Of a DNA stretch of 6,929 nucleotides, positions 6,679-6,929 are shown piece after piece. The stretch's first letter is position 1; each line of letters begins with the position of its first letter. Origin of the DNA: Clostridium sp. AM22-11AC (GTDB lineage Bacteria; Bacillota; Clostridia; Lachnospirales; Lachnospiraceae); the NCBI RefSeq assembly GCF_003473545.1, contig NZ_QUCM01000044.1:1-6929 (forward strand). Reading direction: 5' to 3'. The notes beneath the pieces were generated by a model. The model saw only the letters and a list, made by a program, of their open reading frames with translations, was not told the origin of the DNA and ran no database searches. Position numbers and translations under genes: made by a program.

Positions 6679-6878
6679 ATACAAAATGAAATATAGTTAA
6701 CTAGATAGTGTCTACACGAGTTTATGCCAAAATTGCACACCAATGGCAATGCAATAAATTTGCACTACTGCTAGAAATAATACTGTGCTTTCGCACAAAA
6801 ACACCTCACTTCACATGTAGATAATCTAATTAAAATCAAATACGAAATGCTAAACCAAAATGCTACAATTACTGCAAG
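6679..6878. other. Intergenic segment after the class D gene, no gene
   Basis: No open frame or RNA gene is recognised. A small hairpin, TGTGC (6784-6788) with GCACA (6793-6797) around a four-base loop, has no T-run, so it is not a typical terminator. I see no terminator for the class D gene before the right repeat. The missing N-terminal part of blaI is not here either. Confidence 0.6.
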
Positions 6879-6929
6879 GAGCCTATGAAACTTTTTCTGT
6901 AAAATAACCTAAGTAAGGTCCTTCTATGA
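6879..6929. repeat. Right copy of the 51-bp perfect inverted repeat
   Basis: This is the exact reverse complement of 1-51, ending at the window edge. The adjacent unique bases (ACTGCAAG before 6879) do not match the bases next to the left copy (AACGAATC), so there is no target-site duplication linking the two junctions. The two repeats face inward with the same tip. Confidence 0.9.

Noticed and set aside
6784..6797. A terminator for the class D gene
   Set aside because: The hairpin has only five pairs and is followed by A rather than T on the coding strand.
1..6929. One recent insertion sequence splitting blaI on a small circle
   Set aside because: The bases inside the two repeats (AACGAATC and ACTGCAAG) are not a duplicated target, and the missing part of blaI is not at the right end. 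A circle with later rearrangement remains possible.
1..6929. CRISPR arrays, tRNA or rRNA genes, phage or toxin-antitoxin modules
   Set aside because: No regularly spaced repeats, RNA gene signatures or matching protein families were seen on either strand.

Overview
The window is AT-rich DNA whose genes look like low-GC Gram-positive Clostridia (Lachnospiraceae-like gut Firmicutes is an inference from codon use, lipoprotein signals and protein style; no species is claimed). It is a beta-lactam resistance region: a BlaI/BlaR1-type sensing module, a class A beta-lactamase, a DUF4097-type lipoprotein carrying a frameshift, and a class D beta-lactamase. All intact genes are on the + strand.

Layout: 1-51 and 6879-6929 are perfect inverted copies of one 51-bp sequence, and each runs to the window edge. 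Position 52-222 is the C-terminal end of blaI, cut exactly where the left repeat stops. blaR1 (224-2020) follows one base after the blaI stop codon and is complete, with a zinc-protease domain and a class D-like penicillin-sensing domain. Position 2117-2890 is the relic of an IS3-family insertion sequence on the - strand, broken by stops and an internal deletion; it contains a strong symmetric hairpin. Right after it, at 2936-2969, is a near-consensus promoter whose spacer and -10 box are covered by a perfect 12-bp dyad of the BlaI/MecI operator type. About 410 bp of AT-rich leader with further possible promoters leads to the class A beta-lactamase (3378-4271), which ends in a clear rho-independent terminator (4380-4415). 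Position 4416-5007 is degenerate non-coding DNA. The lipoprotein (5008-5666) is broken by one missing base in its first 30 codons, and the class D beta-lactamase (5701-6678) follows 34 bp later, probably on the same transcript. Position 6679-6878 holds no gene.

How it would work: in the known BlaR1 pathway, beta-lactam acylation of the sensor domain activates the zinc protease, which leads to loss of BlaI from its operators and to beta-lactamase expression. Here the sensor and one operator survive but the repressor has lost its DNA-binding half. The class A gene is therefore predicted to be constitutive unless another BlaI-type repressor acts in trans. No known system outside this framework was found. 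The main points of interest are the repeat-bounded dual-beta-lactamase layout, the orphaned sensor, the intact operator and the frameshifted lipoprotein.
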